Under the pieces are notes generated by a model. The model was not told the origin of the DNA. It saw only the letters and a list, made by a program, of their open reading frames with translations, and did no database searches. Both the position numbers and the translations under genes were made by a program. Source: Entrophospora sp. SA101 (lineage: Eukaryota > Glomeromycota > Glomeromycetes > Entrophosporales > Entrophosporaceae). From it: DNA of 12,648 bases. Shown here piece by piece: positions 1 to 8,307 of the stretch (position 1 is the first letter of the stretch; each line of letters begins with the position of its first letter). The stretch lies in contig CAUDNR010004462.1 of NCBI GenBank assembly GCA_958430865.1, positions 35,643 through 48,290 of the forward strand, written 5' to 3'.

Positions 1-59
1 CCAACTCGCATCATCATATCGTGCTAAATTTTGGGTTCAACAGAATAAACGCATACGTT

Positions 60-195
60 CGAATTATTTGTTTTATTCGTTATTATTATGAATTCGATTG
101 TTCGAATAAAGCGAATAAAACGAGTAAGAGAATAAAATGAATAAACGAATAATTAGAATAAAACGAATTGTTCGAATAAAATGAATAAAATCTTG
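60..195. repeat. degenerate AATAAACG-type minisatellite
   Basis: The stretch is built from imperfect copies of a unit of about 8 to 11 bases resembling CGAATAAAA. A longer block, ATTGTTCGAATAAA plus a following GAATAAAA, occurs at 97-120 and again at 167-190, 70 bases apart. Reverse-complement copies (TTATTCG) lie at 72-79, so the left part can fold on itself. No coding potential is visible in 1-327. It could be the subterminal repeat of a mobile element or simply a local minisatellite. Confidence 0.6.
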
Positions 196-327
196 ACAGT
201 AATATATAGATATTTTAATTAATTTAAAAGTTTTTAAAAATATTACGCTTTACAAATCAAATATATATAATATTGTTACAATACTATTGTTCTATTAAGA
301 AACCCCATTATTAATACTATTATTTAA

Positions 328-916
328 TTAAGCAACAATTAAGTAAAGCATTGTTACAGAAATAACAAATAATGATGTAGCAATGCTATATAAATTATAA
401 ACTGAGAGTTCCAGATCAAGATGTCCAGCTGAAACAGGATTACTTTCTTGAATTTCTTCTACAGTTGCTGAAGTAACTTTCTTGATCACCACAACAGTAC
501 TTGGTGGAATGTAAGTTGCATATGTGGTTAATTCTCCATCAGTCCCTGTTGAAGATGTATAAGTGGTGTATCCTGGGAAATATAATGTTTCTGTGGTGGT
601 GTATGTTTTGAATTGTGTTATGGTTGATTTTTTTTGGCTTGAGCCTAATTGGGATTGGGATGTTGTAGTTTTTTTAGGTTTTGGTGGATCTGTGATTATT
701 TCATTCTCTTCTGTTGTACTGACCACTGTTGGACTATTTTTTTTTTGCAATAAATTGATTAATTTAATTAATTTTTTTGGAAAATTATGAATGTTTTTTA
801 AAGTAAGAAAAATAGAAATCACAGATCTGAAACTTACTCTGCTGTTTTAGGCTTACATCTTGGATCATCAGGTTTTGTACATGGTTCATGTCCAGGTGGA
901 TATGTTTTAGTGGAAG
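328..916 (-). CDS. Ser/Thr-rich, probably GPI-anchored surface protein (3' exons)
   Basis: Two exons are readable on the minus strand: 916-838 and 733-328. They are joined across a 104-bp intron with donor GTAAGT and a T-rich acceptor ending TAG. The junction codon is GA|T (Asp) and the frame continues cleanly, which supports the splice. The first exon encodes a Pro-rich piece with two Cys spaced eight residues apart (PGHEPC ... PRC). The second starts with charged and Pro residues, continues into a Thr/Ser/Tyr-rich stretch with TYTTTET and YTTYTSSTGT, and ends in a hydrophobic tail of about 20 residues after a small-residue site (VSAGH), finishing LYLIVA. This is the usual layout of a fungal GPI-anchored wall or plasma-membrane protein. 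The 5' exons and signal peptide were not found with confidence. A Met-Phe-Lys-Ile-Leu-Phe start near 1172 is a weak candidate. The family is unknown. Confidence 0.55.
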
Positions 917-1364
917 CTAATTAATTTCATATTAATATTAATATATTAGTATTAGTGTTAGCATTTTGAAAATTCCGAATTTTGTTATGCACTTAAAAAA
1001 ATTGAACAAAGTAAATTTCGTGTAATAACTTTTTTTTTATATTAATACTTTCTACAATGTACATGTTGATTTAATAACGAACATATTGCATTAAAAGAAA
1101 ATCATTCCCAAATTTGGTCGTGAGATTCTGAGCATAACTTTCAAATTTAAGAGAGAATAAAATTTTAAACATTTGTATTTTTTACACAATTTACCATGGA
1201 ACATGCATGTTATTGCTTTATTGTTTGTGAAAAAAACGAGAAAAAGAAGCAAAAAAATTAGGTAAAGGGGGGAAATCTACTCATTGCTAATCTAAGAAAT
1301 GAAGAAGTCAAATAAATAAAAAATTGTGGAAGTACTTTATAAAATTTGAACCTCTAAAATTTGA
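917..1364. other. AT-rich intergenic stretch between divergent genes
   Basis: No exon with supported splice sites is seen on either strand. It should hold the promoter side of CSN6 and upstream introns or the promoter of the minus-strand surface-protein gene. A run of purines (AGAAAAAGAAGC, then GGTAAAGGGGGG) lies at 1238-1272. The frame used by CSN6 is closed by TGA at 1362-1364. Confidence 0.5.
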
Positions 1365-1406
1365 TCAACTACATTTTATATTATCAGCATCATTAATAAT
1401 TATAGT

Positions 1407-1433
1407 GCTGCTGCTGCTGCTGCTGCTGCTGCT
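1407..1433 (+). repeat. (GCT)9 trinucleotide repeat, poly-Ala in the CSN6 frame
   Basis: Nine perfect GCT codons are followed by a Thr/Asn/Ser-rich stretch of about 28 codons in the same frame as the first supported CSN6 codons. Human CSN6 also begins with a poly-Ala run (known from the family), which hints that this is translated. However, no ATG occurs in this frame between the TGA at 1362 and the ATG at 1518. Confidence 0.75.
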
Positions 1434-1517
1434 ACTACCACTTCAACAATTACAACAACTACCAACAATGTCCCAACTTCCTCGGTTGTTTCAAATGCAC
1501 CAAATAATTCTGGATTG

Positions 1518-3117
1518 ATGGTTTCTTTGTTAGTATCAAAATATTTTGTTGGATTCAATTTGAACTTCAGATTTCTTTCTTGATTTTTATATAAGTTTTT
1601 TTTTGGGGGATAAAAAAAAATAGGCATCCATTAACACTATTAAATATATCAGATCATTATATAAGAACAAAAATGCAAACTCAATCAGATGGTAATGTTT
1701 ATAATAATAATATTGGAATTATTGTATTATTTAATTAAACTTATTCTAACATATTATATTTAATAAAAAATGCGTATTATAGTAACGGTGCTTGGAGCTC
1801 TTCTTGGAAGACAGTCAGGGCGTGATGTCGAGATTACTAATTCGTATGAATTAGCTTATGATTTAATTGATGGAAGGATTCATATAAATAATGAATATTT
1901 TGTGACAAAACAAGAGCAATGTAAAAAATTCATTTTTATTTATTTTATTTGCTTAAAAATATTTCTTTGTTCTAAAAATATTCCAATATTATTATTATTG
2001 TTTCTTGGTGGTGAATGCGATAAATAGTTCGACAAGTTTTTCCTCAATTTGATTTCTTGGGGTGGTATACTTTGGGAATACAACCTACCGAAGAAGACAT
2101 AGAAATTCACAAGCAGGTTACTGACACATTTAATTAATAATTATATATACATTTATATTTATATTTATTTATTTATTTATTTATTAGATGATCGAATTTA
2201 ATGAAAGTCCGCTTTTTTTACAAATGAATCCTTTCGAGATGGTCACATCTAAAAATCTTCCAATCACTGTCTACGAATCAATCATTGATATAATTAATGG
2301 ACAAGCACAAACATTATTTATAAAATCTCAATACAAAATTGAAACCGGTGAAGCTGAGCGTATTGCTGTTGATCATGTTGCTCATATAACTATTGGTGAC
2401 GGAAGTGAAGGATCTTCACGTTAGTATAAACTATATAATTATGGTTATTATATAATTGTTATCATTATTTACGAATATTTGTTGACATTCATGTGATAAA
2501 GTGATTGCGCATTTAACCACTCAAAGAAATGCAATTAAGATGCTACATACCAGAATAAAACTTCTACATAAATATCTTGTTAATTCCAAGAATGGTAAGC
2601 AAAATCAATAAAATTTTGCTTTTTATTAGATAGATGGAGTTGTTAACATTTATTTATTTATATATTGATAAATAGATCCATCAACAGTAGATCATGATAT
2701 TCTTCGTCAAATCGCTGGACTTTGTAATCGTTTACCAACAATAGATGGATCAGATTTCAATCAAGAGTTTTTAACAGTTAATTATCAAAAAATAAAATTT
2801 TTTTTTGCAAAAAATTTTTTATTTTCCTTCAAAAAATAATTTTTAATTTTTATATGGGAAATAAATAATATTTTTAGGAATATAATGATGTATTGTTGAC
2901 TTCATACTTGGCTACCATAACAAAAGGAACAAATTGTGTCAATGAGGTATTCAAATTATATAAGAGTATAAATGTGAATATTTATTTATGTATAGAGTTT
3001 GCTCTAAAATGCAAAAAACATTTAAATTCACAGCTGGTTGATAAATTTAATATCGCAACTAGTTCAAACAGATCAGGAGGACGCAATCGTCACCAACAAA
3101 ATTTTCCAAATTTTTAG
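1518..3117 (+). CDS. CSN6: COP9 signalosome complex subunit 6 (MPN domain)
   Basis: Nine exons join in phase: 1518-1528, 1624-1691, 1783-1920, 2028-2116, 2188-2419, 2502-2594, 2676-2776, 2878-2946 and 2998-3117. This gives 306 codons plus TAG, against about 327 residues in human CSN6. CSN6 is a structural MPN-domain subunit of the complex that removes NEDD8 from cullins. Family signatures in order are HPLTLLNISDHY, VLGALLGRQSGR, FLGWYTLG, ESPLFLQMNP, ESIIDIINGQA, AERIAVDHVA, NAIKMLHTRIKLL and YLATITKGTN. The H-x-H metal site of active JAMM proteases is absent (TLG follows GWY), as expected for CSN6. Introns use GTTAGT, GTAATG or similar donors and AG acceptors. The true start is unsettled. 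ATG 1518 gives MVSLHPL, but the same frame is open upstream through poly-Ala to 1365, so a 5' exon joined at an acceptor such as 1404-1405 is possible. The last intron (2947-2997, 51 bp) is a multiple of three without a stop and could be retained. Confidence 0.9.
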
Positions 3118-3166
3118 ATCAAGGTGATAATAACAAACATAATAATCATAACAAGATTGATAATTG

Positions 3167-3167
3167 C

Positions 3168-3205
<38 letters not shown>
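3167..3205. repeat. (CAA)13 microsatellite in the CSN6 3' flank
   Basis: Thirteen perfect CAA units begin about 50 bases after the CSN6 stop, so they probably lie in its 3' UTR. The rest of 3118-3585 is AT-rich sequence between convergent gene ends, with AATAAA-like polyadenylation signals near 3236 and no reading frame of note. Confidence 0.85.
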
Positions 3206-3206
<1 letters not shown>

Positions 3207-3585
3207 AAATTGCAAATTTTTAAAAATCTTTTTTTAAATAAACGAAAATTGTTTCTTATTTGTAATTAAAAAATTAATGAATGAATTATTTTTTAAAAAC
3301 AATTCACGCAACCGTTGTTGCTATTGTGAAATTTAATGCATCACATTTACCTATATACATAATTTATTTAAACTTAATTAATACATGCAATATTATTGAT
3401 TTAAGAGTTATTATTTTTGTCTGAAAAAAATTTTTTTCCTTTTTATTTTGTGAGAAAAAATCAAATAACATTGCTTTAGCATTTCGTTCACTACAACTAA
3501 GAATGATAACACTGATTATAATAATTGCAATATAATATCACCATAACTATTGCTACTACTAAATTAATAAATAATAATGATGATT

Positions 3586-5409
3586 TTATTGATTATTGTC
3601 TTCCTCTTTCTTCTTTTTCTTCTTATCTTCTTCATTGTCATTATCGTTGTCGTTGTTTGTAGATGATGATGGGTAACCTTGTAAAGCATTTCTAATTTGT
3701 GGATCATTAGGATCAACTCCTGGTAAAGATTGAAGCAGTTCACTCATGAATTCTGGATCTTGCATAACATTATAATCATCCGTTGTTATCTTAACATTCT
3801 AAAAAAAAAACCCCCCCAAATAATTCTTATTAATAATAGTCAGAATTTAATAATAATGTTAAGATAAATGAATATAATTCTTACAGATTCACCATCTCCT
3901 TGCATTGACATTTGTAATGCACGAGCCATCTGTTCATCCTCGGTAAGTTCCTCCATATGTACATCATCAGTCTGTTATTAAATAGCAACAGTATTAATAT
4001 TAACATTATCACCATTAAAATTTAAAAATACATCTTTATCACCCTCTTTCTCCTCCTCTCCTCCTTGCTTCCCTAAATCAATTGAACATACTTGATTTTC
4101 TGTGTTAATAATTGTACTAAGTTCAGCTTTATCAGTACTGCCTCCTCCGATTGTTTGATCAATAGCCATTGTTGATGACTCTGCTTCTTGATTAGAATTT
4201 GAAGTGGTGGATACCTCTGCTGCTTTAGCTTCCTGTCTTGCCTTCTCTTCTTCTAGTGAAATACGTAAAGCCTATATATTGATTATTCATTTCGTTAATT
4301 GATTTATATATTATTGATCGATTGATTGAACTAAACAAAACTAGATTATATATATAAACATTGTATTTATGAATATTTACCAAAGCAAGTTCGGGATCAA
4401 GATTAGGATCAACACCAAACTCAAAGCTATTTCCGCCGCCTGCGGCAAAACCAGCAGGAACACCATCTTCTCCCGCTAATATAGCCGATGATAATAATGC
4501 ATCACTAAGTATATGAGGTCCTGGTGGAACTGTTAAAATATGACTAATGATTATGTAATAATTTAGCAACGATTATAATACTACTATTATTACTAATCTT
4601 GCTGATTGATTATCATTAATACCTGTTATCACCACTATTGACAGCGTTTATGAATGCTTCTAATTTTGAATTATTCTCTGATTCTTCTCCAAAGTTAATA
4701 ATATCCACTGCAACATTATTTTTTTTCATTTTCTTACCCAACGTTACTAATGCATTCTTTTCAATATCAATTGGACTGCCAATAAAAACTATGATGCGTT
4801 GTTTTTGATTTTTTATTTTGTCGATGTTTAAGTGCAAGCTATATATTTTTTTAAAAAAATAAAGAAAATAATAATAATAGTAATTATTATTACAAAATTA
4901 GATATCATGTTAATCAATGACAGTGATCCATATTAATTATTATCATAATAGTTGTAGATTACCTGTGCAACTTGAATACCAGTTGTTAGATTTGGTTTTC
5001 CACCGATTTTAATGTTATGTAATGCAGAATATATTTTACCAACATCAGAAGTTAAAGTTACAAGAACTTCTGGACTAAGTGAATATATGTGTGTAGAAAA
5101 TTTTTGTTAAATTTAATTAAATCTGACATAATATATGATAGAAATGTTTATATATATATATATATACCCTTTACCAGCCATAGTCAATAAACCTACAGTG
5201 TTTTCCGGGTTAGCTTGAATTTTTGATCCAAATAAAAGATTTACACAATCTTTTTGTGCTTCAAGTCTAGTTGGTGTATAATCACCATTACGCATCCATT
5301 CTGAATTATCCAATCTTTATATTTTATATATAATGTTAATTAAAATCATTATAATCGTAAAATAAAGAAAACAGATTTCATACACGATCATTGTTGCTTC
5401 TAAAACCAT
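3586..5409 (-). CDS. RPN10: 26S proteasome regulatory subunit RPN10 (ubiquitin receptor), frame broken as written
   Basis: Eight exons read down the minus strand: 5409-5384, 5314-5168, 5074-4963, 4838-4623, 4543-4381, 4271-4032, 3971-3885 and 3798-3586. RPN10 binds ubiquitin chains at the proteasome and bridges lid and base. The N-terminal VWA domain (about residues 1-190) starts [15 protein letters not shown], with the conserved Asp11. It continues with the [13 protein letters not shown] block, [25 protein letters not shown] and [10 protein letters not shown]. Two ubiquitin-interacting motifs follow: [15 protein letters not shown] (about 216-230, split by intron 5) and [15 protein letters not shown] (about 312-326). 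The conserved YNVMQDPEF and LPGVDP segment precedes an acidic/Lys-rich tail. All splice phases match except inside exon 4. There an A6 run at 4814-4809 shifts the frame after KHRQNK, and a TGA follows at 4769-4767. Without that extra base the product would be about 400 residues (human about 377). Confidence 0.9.
4809..4814 (-). other. frameshift site (A6 run) in RPN10 exon 4
   Basis: Upstream of the run, the frame set by exons 1-3 reads LALKHRQNK. Downstream, the conserved [13 protein letters not shown] block lies in the +1-shifted frame. Exon 4 is 216 bp, whereas its flanking phases require 215. This is one surplus base in a homopolymer: a sequencing or assembly error, a true pseudogenising change, or less likely programmed slippage. 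Confidence 0.85.
5149..5166. repeat. (TA)9 microsatellite in RPN10 intron 2
   Basis: An uninterrupted TA run abuts the donor of RPN10 intron 2 (donor GTATAT on the minus strand at 5167-5162), so length changes here would alter the splice-site context. Confidence 0.8.
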
Positions 5410-5671
5410 TTTGAATATTTGAATTTTCTTGAATTTTTAAGTTGAAATTTTTTACTTAAATTAAAGATAAAATCTCAATTAACTAGATTCGTTTCCTTTT
5501 TAATAAATCAGAAAATTGGGGAGTTACACGACTAGTTGTCGCTACATATCAGGGCTGGCCGCGTAACCCTAATATTAATACTAATACTGAACCCATGCCT
5601 AAAACCTAATATAGAAATGATTGTCTTGCATTTTTTGTTTTTATTATATATAATAACTAGAAGAGTATGAA
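5410..5671. other. intergenic: RPN10 upstream region and left border of reductase fragment
   Basis: This 262-bp gap carries the RPN10 promoter side. At about 5549-5568 it has an unusually GC-rich block, CAGGGCTGGCCGCG followed by TAACCCTAA, preceded by a small inverted repeat CGAC/GTCG at about 5528-5540. CAGGGCTGGCC resembles terminal sequences of cut-and-paste transposons, but no inverted partner is found in the window. The gap is too short to hold the roughly 200 residues missing from the reductase-like gene that follows. Confidence 0.4.
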
Positions 5672-5953
5672 ATGAGTAGTAGGGGCATGCTAACTATAAC
5701 ATATGCACTAGATGAACAAATTCAAGATTGGAAGGGGAAAAGTGGCGAAATTGATCAAGAAATGATTTTAGATTGGTTAAATTCAAAGACAAGTAACTTG
5801 ATTGTCAATAATAACAATAGCAGCAACAATTATGAAATCATCAACAACAACAATAATATAACTGTACCAAGTTCTCCTACTAGTTCAAGCTCTTCTACTA
5901 GTCCAAATTCTCCAACTAATCCTACTAGTCTACTACCATATAAAAAACATCCA

Positions 5954-6288
5954 TCATATGTTGCTTCATCCACTGATAAAAATAAGAAGCCAAATTCTGT
6001 ACAATTTATTGATGATAACAATACAACAAATACAGCAAATTCACCAATAGCTAGTAGAAGTCCATCACGAACTAATACTCCTTTATCATATGTTGCTTCA
6101 TTAACTGACAAAAATAAGAAGCCAAATTCTATACAATTTATTGATGATAACAATACAATGAATACAACAAATTCACCAATAGTTAGTAGAAGTTCATCAC
6201 AACTTGATACTCCTTTGTCATATATTAGCTCATTAACTAATAAAAATAAGAGACCAAATATTATGCAATTTAATGATGGTAACAATAC
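5954..6288 (+). repeat. 132-bp coding tandem repeat (about 2.5 copies)
   Basis: Units begin at 5954, 6086 and 6218, exactly 132 bases (44 codons) apart. Each encodes SYVASLTDKNKKPNSIQF or a close variant, then a DDNNT, Asn/Thr and SRS-rich linker. The third copy is interrupted after 71 bases by the insertion at 6289 and resumes at 7358. Divergence between copies is modest, with more in the third. Confidence 0.9.
6283..6288. repeat. left copy of 6-bp target-site duplication (CAATAC)
   Basis: CAATAC lies immediately before the TG that starts the inserted segment and recurs exactly after its end at 7352-7357. Counting the six bases once restores the host reading frame. Confidence 0.75.
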
Positions 6289-7351
6289 TGTAAAATAGTA
6301 AATTATAAATCACGGGAGACGAACATATAAATCGGAAATGATTTACATGTATCACGAAGTGAAAATTTGGAAACGATTATCACGGAATAACTCAACAAGA
6401 AATAAACCAGTACAATTTAATAAATGTTACACTAATTAATAAGGCGCACCAATCAAATAAATAGCTCTTGGAAAATAACCCAAATATTGGAGATATAAAT
6501 ATTCCAACATTCTAAATGTAACGAATTACAAGGTCTCAGAATAATATTTAAACGAAAGAATTTTACATGACTCATATTGACAAGAAATTACTTGAAAATA
6601 ATTCTACACAGAAGGTTCAATGATATTTAAAGAATATATTAATTAGTACAAATTAGGATTTCAATGAAGTCGGATAACTAGATGATAGAACCTTTAACAT
6701 GTATAAATACGTTGTAAATTTCTCTTTCATGATAAAAGAAGTTCATCAGTTAATTCATTCTTAACTACTATCTTGTAATAACAATAATATCTTATTAATA
6801 AAATACAAACATAAATATCTCTTAAAATAATCTATTGCCAGTGGAATTATCCACCCGCTTCCTAAACCATATAAACCTTTAACCCTAACCTAATTATTAA
6901 TTAATTACTATCTTACCAGGGGGACACCTTTGATAAGTATAGTGTGTGTATTATTCTTTTAATTTTATTTTCTTTATTTTTATTTTAGATTAGGCCAACG
7001 CCTAAACAGGTGGAGACCCTAGCTAGGTGTGGTCAGTTAAGAAACACTGAACCATATAAACACAACATATTGGTATCAAGGAAGATACTGGGATTATTAT
7101 CAGAAGGGATAATAATTGACACATTCCGGCTCAGGCAGCAAACATAGCAACTGCTGAGAAAATGTTACCGGAAGGGAAGTCAGACATACTTACCCTCTCA
7201 TGGAGTAATAGCTAGAGCACTATTAACTGCCAGGACACCTAAGTGTGTACCTAAACAAACTATTAAATAATTGGATACTGCCATAAAACGGAATAAATAA
7301 TATTTTAATCAAATCCAAGTGATTTGTGTGAGATGTGGAATTTTGATCTCA
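6289..7351. mobile_element. 1063-bp insertion with 6-bp duplication, LTR-like or other non-autonomous element
   Basis: The segment begins TGTAAAATAG, ends GATCTCA (TG...CA borders) and is flanked by CAATAC on both sides. Precise removal joins GGTAACAATAC to AACAAATAC and restores the host frame and repeat pattern, so both ends are well fixed. It has no substantial ORF. Inside are a TATA-like GTATAAATAC at 6701-6710, a hairpin TTAGGC-CAAC-GCCTAA at 6990-7005, a perfect palindrome CCTAGCTAGG at 7018-7027, and TGGTATCAAG at 7071-7080, which resembles the initiator-tRNA primer-binding site of LTR retrotransposons. One reading is a solo LTR. Another is an LTR ending ACAACA at 7067, followed by a primer site and a truncated leader. 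The right end does not match that LTR end, so the class stays open. Confidence 0.7.
7071..7080 (+). other. primer-binding-site-like motif TGGTATCAAG
   Basis: It matches the first eight bases of TGGTATCAGAGC, the site complementary to initiator tRNA-Met used by many LTR retrotransposons, and follows ACAACATAT three bases after a possible LTR end (...CA at 7067). The match is short and no downstream gag or second LTR is present, so this is only suggestive. Confidence 0.3.
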
Positions 7352-7357
7352 CAATAC
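7352..7357. repeat. right copy of 6-bp target-site duplication (CAATAC)
   Basis: This is an identical copy of 6283-6288. The interrupted host frame resumes at 7358 as (AC)A ACA AAT ACA. Confidence 0.75.
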
Positions 7358-7856
7358 AACAAATACAACAAATTTACCAACAGTTAGTAATCCTAACGAT
7401 AGCAACACTAATACAAATACAGTATATTCACCAGTTAGTACAATTCCTCCTCCAAATAATAATGACAATGATAATGATAATCTACCACCATCATTAAGTC
7501 ATAATTATAGTCGACATTATAGAACATCATCATCACAACAACATCGACAACCACAGTTCCAACACTATTCAACAATTTTATCACCACAACGACCATTAAA
7601 TCCTCATATATTTAATAGTGCATTAGTTGATTCAAGTCAAAGTCCATCATCACCTGTTGATATAAATGGTGATTCTGAAATTGATAGTCAATTTAGTGAA
7701 ACATATAGTAGTAGTACTGCCAATGATAAGAAAAAACCTAAACTTGATCCTAACAGTAAAATAATTGTTTGTGGACAACCTGGTATGATAAATGTAGTTG
7801 AGAAATTGTTAAAAAATCTAGGTTTTACTGAGGATGATTTTATATTGATAGCATAG

Positions 7857-8104
7857 GGAAAACCTTATGATTTTTAAAAATTATTTATATAATGGTTTTT
7901 ATACATATATTTATTTTTTTCCATGAATTAGCAATAAAAAAAAGAATTATTAATAATAACAAGAGAAACCAATTAATTGAAGGGATTGAAATCATGCAAA
8001 AGGAAATTTAATTTTTTATTTATAATTTAATTAATATATATATATATATATATACATATTATGCATTATTTGTTCTAATAATAATAAAAATACTAATTTT
8101 TTTT
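7857..8104. other. intergenic between convergent gene ends, with (AT)10 tract
   Basis: AT-rich sequence with an uninterrupted AT repeat at 8034-8054, poly-T tracts, and AATAAA-type signals for both convergent genes. No coding sequence is seen. Confidence 0.6.
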
Positions 8105-8307
8105 TTACACACGAGTAATTTTTTTATAATAAGATTTAACAGATCTCCATTCATTCTGATAGACTTCAGAAGGAATTAATGATGGTAATAGACATAAAAA
8201 AAAAAGACCTTGAACTAATAATCAACTTCATAAACCAAAAGTTTTCTTTTGTGTTCAATAGATCTACTATGTTCATTCTGGCATGATTCTTGTGATATTT
8301 GATCTTT
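8105..8307 (-). pseudogene. decayed coding tail downstream of the F-box gene
   Basis: Directly after the F-box TGA (8310-8308) the same frame stays open for 30 codons with non-repetitive, coding-like composition (DQISQESCQNEHSRSIEH, then KRKLLVYE) until TAG at 8217-8215. Another frame then opens from about 8221 to TAA at 8107-8105 with protein-like content, ending VYQNEWRSVKSYYKKITRV. It crosses a T10 run. The two pieces look like a longer C-terminus broken by one nonsense codon and one frameshift. Chance open frames in AT-rich DNA remain possible. Confidence 0.4.

Larger units (their letters stand above)
5672..7856 (+). pseudogene. NADH-cytochrome b5 reductase-like C-terminal fragment, split by an insertion
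   Basis: The first part reads 5672-6298 and the second resumes at 7352. Removing 6289-7351 plus one copy of the 6-bp duplication (5672-6288 joined to 7358-7856) gives one open frame of 371 codons ending TAG. Residues 6-36 (LTITYALDEQIQDWKGKSGE, then DQEMILDWL) resemble the NAD-binding lobe of cytochrome b5 reductase/FNR enzymes. The last 32 residues contain VCGQPGMINVVEKLLKNLGF, the family's C-terminal CGxPGM motif. In known enzymes these blocks lie about 25 residues apart; here about 300 Asn/Ser/Thr/Pro-rich residues separate them. The FAD-binding half is absent, and the 262 bp upstream cannot hold it. The ATG at 5672 is therefore only the first in frame, and an acceptor TAG at 5658-5660 might precede it. 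It is probably a transposed or truncated gene copy, later interrupted. Expression is unlikely but not excluded. Confidence 0.6.

Noticed and set aside
1324..1518. Plus-strand frame rich in Leu/Gln through the GCT repeat
   Set aside because: It has no ATG start and is a frame-shifted reading of the Ala/Thr-rich stretch that fits CSN6.
1400..1627. Minus-strand frame with a poly-Ala end over the GCT repeat
   Set aside because: It is antisense to CSN6 exons 1 and 2 and produced by the triplet repeat and T-rich intron.
1770..2027. CSN6 starting at ATG 1770
   Set aside because: That ATG is inside the intron just before the acceptor at 1781-1782. Upstream exons encoding HPLTLLNISDHY join in phase.
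4225..4569. Independent 114-residue minus-strand protein
   Set aside because: It is RPN10 exon 5 plus flanking intron read-through, not a separate gene.
4809..4814. Programmed ribosomal frameshift in RPN10
   Set aside because: No known precedent for this family and no stimulatory structure is evident. An error or mutation in a homopolymer is the simpler reading.
5561..5568. TAACCCTAA as a telomere repeat
   Set aside because: It is a single copy only. A similar TAACCCTAA also occurs in the insertion at about 6879, so it is not a telomere tract.
5830..6285. Long minus-strand open frame opposite the tandem repeat
   Set aside because: It mirrors the 132-bp coding repeat on the plus strand. The plus strand has the conserved motifs and the frame that resumes after the insertion.
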